From NCBI GenBank assembly GCA_029959085.1, contig JARWIR010000021.1, positions 21,601,620 to 21,665,619 of the forward strand: 64,000 nucleotides of DNA, given 5' to 3'. The first letter of the stretch is position 1. Every line of letters starts with the position of its first letter. The stretch is from Nemophila menziesii. Lineage: Eukaryota; Streptophyta; Magnoliopsida; Boraginales; Hydrophyllaceae. The translations under genes and the position numbers were made by a program. Below the pieces are notes generated by a model. The model ran no database searches, was not told the origin of the DNA, and worked only from the letters and a program-made list of their open reading frames with translations. Positions 60,480-64,000 of the stretch are shown here, piece by piece.

Positions 60480-61640
60480 GCAACAATTAGTATCATGCCA
60501 CAATCCTTATGAAAATGGAAGTATTTTGTTGCATCTCTCATTGTCGCATCAACGTGCATTTTTAGAGGCCAATGAGCCCTCACCATTGAACTCCTTTTAT
60601 ATTACCATCAAGAGCTCTTAAGGATACTTATCCCACGTCTTGGTATCATTATCCTACACTCTCTGATCCTCTCTCGTTTCAAACTTATCGAACCCCTATA
60701 CAAAGATCTTTCGACAGATATCTATTATTTATCACTCTTTATTTCATTCGGCGTTTGATTCTATTATTTCTCTCTTTCTTCACCCTTATCACAACACTCT
60801 TTCTCATTTTTTTCGGCTCAAATGAACTTCTTGATTTGGAAATAATGTTGCATAACTAGATCTAGGCCTTGATGCCATGTAGATATGAAAATATGGATTA
60901 AACAACACTCGGACGAATGTGTAATATACTATTAACAAACCCAATTCTTCGTCGTTATACACGATCTTAGTAAACCAATCCAAATAGGATTGTAGGCTCT
61001 TGTTTTATTTTTGAGGTATGTCTAATATTGATAAATTCCTCTATAAATTTTTACTATTCAAGAACATGTTACCCATCCGTCTAGTGTTTGTGGAAAATAA
61101 TTAATAGATTTCGGTTCAAACCTAGAGAACCATTTCCTTGTTTTTCGTGACAATTAATCAACATCATTCAGAGCAACAAACTCCATATGCATTTGGTCAG
61201 CATACACATATGAATCTGGAGTAGTGTTTCCATCAAATATTGGCATTGATTGTGGCTTAAGCTTATCCAGCCTTGGGATATGCAATATCTCCCATGACAA
61301 AGGATTCTTTTGGTTAACCACTAATGTTTGATCTGCTAACTATGTTTCGATTCAACTATTCAAACTTCATAGACTATGATGAAGTTATATTGGACTCTGT
61401 TGTCTTGTTTATCTATCTTCTTTATATGGACGTCTATAAAACCTGGCTCCCAAGGATACATAACGGTTGAAATATCTCTCAAATATTGTTCTAATAAAGG
61501 CCTCAAGTCTTTGCAATAAATGACCGAGATATTGTGTCACCCTAGGTGGTTACTCATTTTCCTCGACTAGTGCGGGCTTGGCCAGGACATATGGCTCCAA
61601 AGCTTTCTGTGGTTGTAGGTATAGTGGTAATGGATGCCTC
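60480..61640 (-). pseudogene. Retrotransposon gag remnant (Retrotrans_gag family)
   Basis: Several in-frame blocks lie in the correct order on the minus strand. RVTQYLGHLLQRLEAFIRTI is near 61540. IPRLDKLKPQSMPIFDGNTT and DSYVYADQMHMEF are at 61306-61150, the usual 'P..F..P.YDGTTDP..H...' start of plant gypsy gag. SLQSYLDWFTKIVYNDEE is near 61000-60949, the ..ESLR.Y..RF.. motif. KYFHFHKDCG is at 60531-60498, the CxFHxDxGHxT zinc-binding region with its first cysteine lost. Stops and frameshifts separate the blocks. Gag would build the virus-like particle; this copy cannot. Confidence 0.8.
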
Positions 61641-61871
61641 AACTGCCTCGATCGTTATCAGATATATATGGATCGACTATTTAAGGTGGTTTAACCATTG
61701 TATTCGACTATGTAATAAGGGTAATTCCTTTCATCTGAGGACCTCACACCTTAGAGGTGAATTTTTCCCCGCCACCGATGCATTATTTGTAATCTTGTTA
61801 TATATTTGTCATAAATAATTCCCCGCAGATCATGTATAAACCATGTGGTAACTTGATGTGATTGAGATTCG

Positions 61872-61890
61872 GTCCCACATACTGTGTCAG
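61872..61890 (-). other. Altered primer-binding site
   Basis: The minus strand reads 'ctatcaactgacacagtatgtggga', split as the LTR end ...TATCA and then the site. It resembles the common plant gypsy form TGGCGCCGTCTGTGGGA with several substitutions. Its position between LTR and gag supports the assignment. Confidence 0.55.
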
Positions 61891-61891
61891 T

Positions 61892-63010
61892 TGATAGAAC
61901 ACGAAATTATAGCCACCCGAACGATGTGCCTAATCGATCGACTTGAGGTCAAGAACGAGTTGATATATGAGAATGAGTCATGGTAGAATAGAAAGGATAA
62001 GTGAATTGAGAAACAATAAGAGGATTTATGATGAGAAAGATGTACCTTATTACCGGTGACCTTCAGGCATATCTTTTGACCTCTCCGTAGCTTTAGTTCT
62101 GTAGTCGCAGCTTCCTAAATCTATTTAAGTAAGGCCCAACGGGAGGTGCACTCTCAATGACACTCTGACGCTCAACATTAATATCATTTCTAGTAGGAAT
62201 TATTATGACCCGAGGGGTTATGAATATGTATTTGATTGTATGATAAACATAGTGATATTTAGATACATATAAAATGCACCAAGTATGGCTATGAAATGGG
62301 GTATTTATCGTTGTATTGCACAGAAGAATGGTAATGAGCAATATTATGTAGAGACGGGTGAGTTTAGGTCGGTGTGTTGACTGAACTATAATTTAGACTT
62401 GCGAAAATCCAAAGACGACATCCACGGATGTCGACAATGAATATCTTGGTTCCTTCGGCATATCCGTCTTTGGGAGAGTTTGAAACTACTCGACCCTTAA
62501 TTGATACAATTTACCTTTGGCGTGACCCTTATATATCTGGTCTCGTCTATACAAACCTTCTTAAGACAAAGTTAGTAGAGGCGGTTTATTTTTGGCGGAT
62601 CATCTTAGTAGACGCGAATAGGAATTTGATAAAATGTTTTATCTGTGACTTTGAACTTTGTAATTAATCCGACCTATCCCCTACCTTTAAAATCTTAGAA
62701 GATTGGGAACTTATAATATATGACATGCATATGTCCACGAATAATTTGGCCAATCCCCTAGCCTAATAATATTAGTAGATCGAGGGTAGTTTAGATTTGC
62801 GACATGCTTAGATCGGAAAAAATTTAGACGAACCCCTAGCCTACGAATCTTAGTAGATTGGGGGAAACTTTGATTGCTACGTATTCGTTAAGCAAATAAT
62901 TTGGCCGATCCCCTAGCCTACAAGTATTAGGATTCCGGGGGAGGTTTGTTTGGTCGATCCCCTAGCCTACATATATTAGGATTCCGGTGGAAGTTTTGAT
63001 GTACGTCATG
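61892..63010 (-). repeat. 5' LTR remnant of the gypsy element
   Basis: On the minus strand it ends ...TTCTATCA at 61892. Near the inner part it has the GC-richer words 'gagcgtcagagtgtc' and 'gtgcacctcccgttgggcc', typical of plant gypsy U5/R regions. Its outer part holds the repeated 'cccctagcctac' motif. The outer border is an estimate. Confidence 0.5.
62668..62990. repeat. Five diverged copies of a 'gatcccctagcctac...attag' motif
   Basis: Copies near 62672, 62752, 62830, 62907 and 62955, spaced about 50-85 bp. Each has a C-run half (ccccta) and a G-run half (attgggg or ttccgggg), so each can fold as an imperfect hairpin. They lie in the outer part of the presumed LTR. Confidence 0.75.
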
Positions 63011-63969
63011 CTTTGGACGACGAACAAAGCTAGTTTTTTATAATATCTCTACTACAAATATTTTTACTCATACATTTAGTTTCTCAAAATATTTTATAAT
63101 GAAGAAACTATTTTAATCTAACATTAATGCTTTTTAATAAAAATAAATAAAATGTTATAAAATAAAAAATAATTTATAAATAGACAAATTAATGAATTGA
63201 AATAAATATTATATTATACTAAAATCAAATATAATAATAATATTAATTTTAATTTTACTTCTAATCATTTATACCACAAATATTTTATAAAAAAGGTGTC
63301 TGTTATTTTTATAATACACATAATCTCATTATCATTTTTTGACATTAAACCCTAAATGTTCGCCTCCATCTACATATACTTATTACCCACACTTAGTTAT
63401 CTTCTTTCTCTTTGATCCTAGTCTTCCAAGATGTTTAGCCATTCCTTATAACCATATCACCCCTTCAAACAAACAACTGTTTTATCTCCTTCTTTGTATA
63501 TTATCATTTTGTGAATTAAATTCTTTGGATTCAATTCCAAACCCATATATAATTGGCATCCCTGTATATTGTCATTCATAAATTTTCTCTTTTCGTGGCA
63601 ATCTCATTATGCTTGGATCTTGGATCATTGACCATGACATTTCAATTAAGGTGAGTAGATATGTTTAATTCTATATTTTTGTTTGAAAATTATAGTATTA
63701 CTTTTTTTTTACTTTGTCATTATTCTGGTAAAAAAAAATTGTTTTTTATTATTTTTCAATAGTGTGTACAAAATATATTTGGGATTTAAAAGTAATGTGT
63801 TATGTATTTTATATTATTTTTCATAATACATTGGTTTGTAATTTGATTTTTATATTTTCTTACTTTGTTTTATCCAAAATATAATTAATGAATAGGGTAA
63901 TCAATGACATAAATGAAAGATAAACAAAATAAAAAGGAAGGTAATCTAAATTTTTTATTGTTATTATTG

Positions 63970-63974
<5 letters not shown>
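63011..63974. other. AT-rich flank with a possible leader exon
   Basis: 63011-63300 is almost pure A/T. Around 63345 'aaaccctaaa' (telo-box-like) starts a less biased stretch. At 63619 a short frame MLGSWIIDHDISIK runs into AAG|GTGAGT at about 63652, a strong splice donor, and the DNA after it is intron-like. This could be the first exon of a gene running off the window. No family can be named. Confidence 0.25.

Positions 63975-64000
<26 letters not shown>
63975..64000. repeat. (TA)n microsatellite at the window end
   Basis: Pure TA run reaching the last base of the window. Confidence 0.9.

Larger units (their letters stand above)
59705..63010 (-). mobile_element. Decayed Ty3/gypsy LTR retrotransposon, gag-pro part
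   Basis: Minus-strand order is LTR (about 63010-61892), primer site (61890-61872), gag (about 61640-60480) and protease (about 60110-59720). No polymerase follows. Frames are interrupted by many stops and shifts, so the element is dead. The LTR outer edge is approximate, because no second LTR copy could be aligned by eye. Confidence 0.75.

Noticed and set aside
61546..61818. 90-codon plus-strand frame
   Set aside because: It lies antisense to the retrotransposon gag start, which explains the open stretch and higher GC.

Overview
The window is nuclear DNA of a flowering plant, probably a dicot, and very AT-rich. The evidence is a CACTA (En/Spm) transposon with two spliced genes, two Helitrons, a decayed plant Ty3/gypsy retrotransposon and a Mutator-type MITE. 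I recognise no host housekeeping gene, and nothing prokaryotic or organellar.

Positions 1 to about 56,582 are one tandem array of a roughly 6.43-kb unit. In a common register the copies start at 1 (A), 6215 (B), 13761 (C), 23886 (D), 39671 (E), 46107 (F) and 52539 (G, cut off at about 56,582). Without insertions the full copies are 6214, 6457, 6453, 6435, 6436 and 6432 bp. The array starts before the window and ends abruptly inside copy G. Apart from one small conserved reading frame of unknown nature (offset about 1495), the unit looks non-coding.

Three copies each carry one private insertion, and the other copies give the empty site. Copy B holds a 1,089-bp Helitron (11837-12925). Copy C holds a related 3,672-bp Helitron (17128-20799). 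Copy D holds a 9,347-bp CACTA element (28573-37919) with an ATT target duplication. All three therefore inserted after the array began to form.

The CACTA element looks complete. It encodes a TNP2/TNPD-type transposase (1118 codons, 3 exons) and a second Transposase_24-type protein (449 codons, 6 exons), both open throughout. By analogy with En/Spm, the first should cut and join DNA and the second should bind the subterminal motifs. The CGACTA/TAGTCG motif is dense at both ends and in a third cluster between the two genes.

From 56,583 to 64,000 the sequence is single-copy within the window: AT-rich DNA, an exon-like fragment, a 191-bp MITE with a 9-bp target duplication, and a minus-strand Ty3/gypsy relic (LTR, altered primer site, broken gag, and a protease without its catalytic motif).
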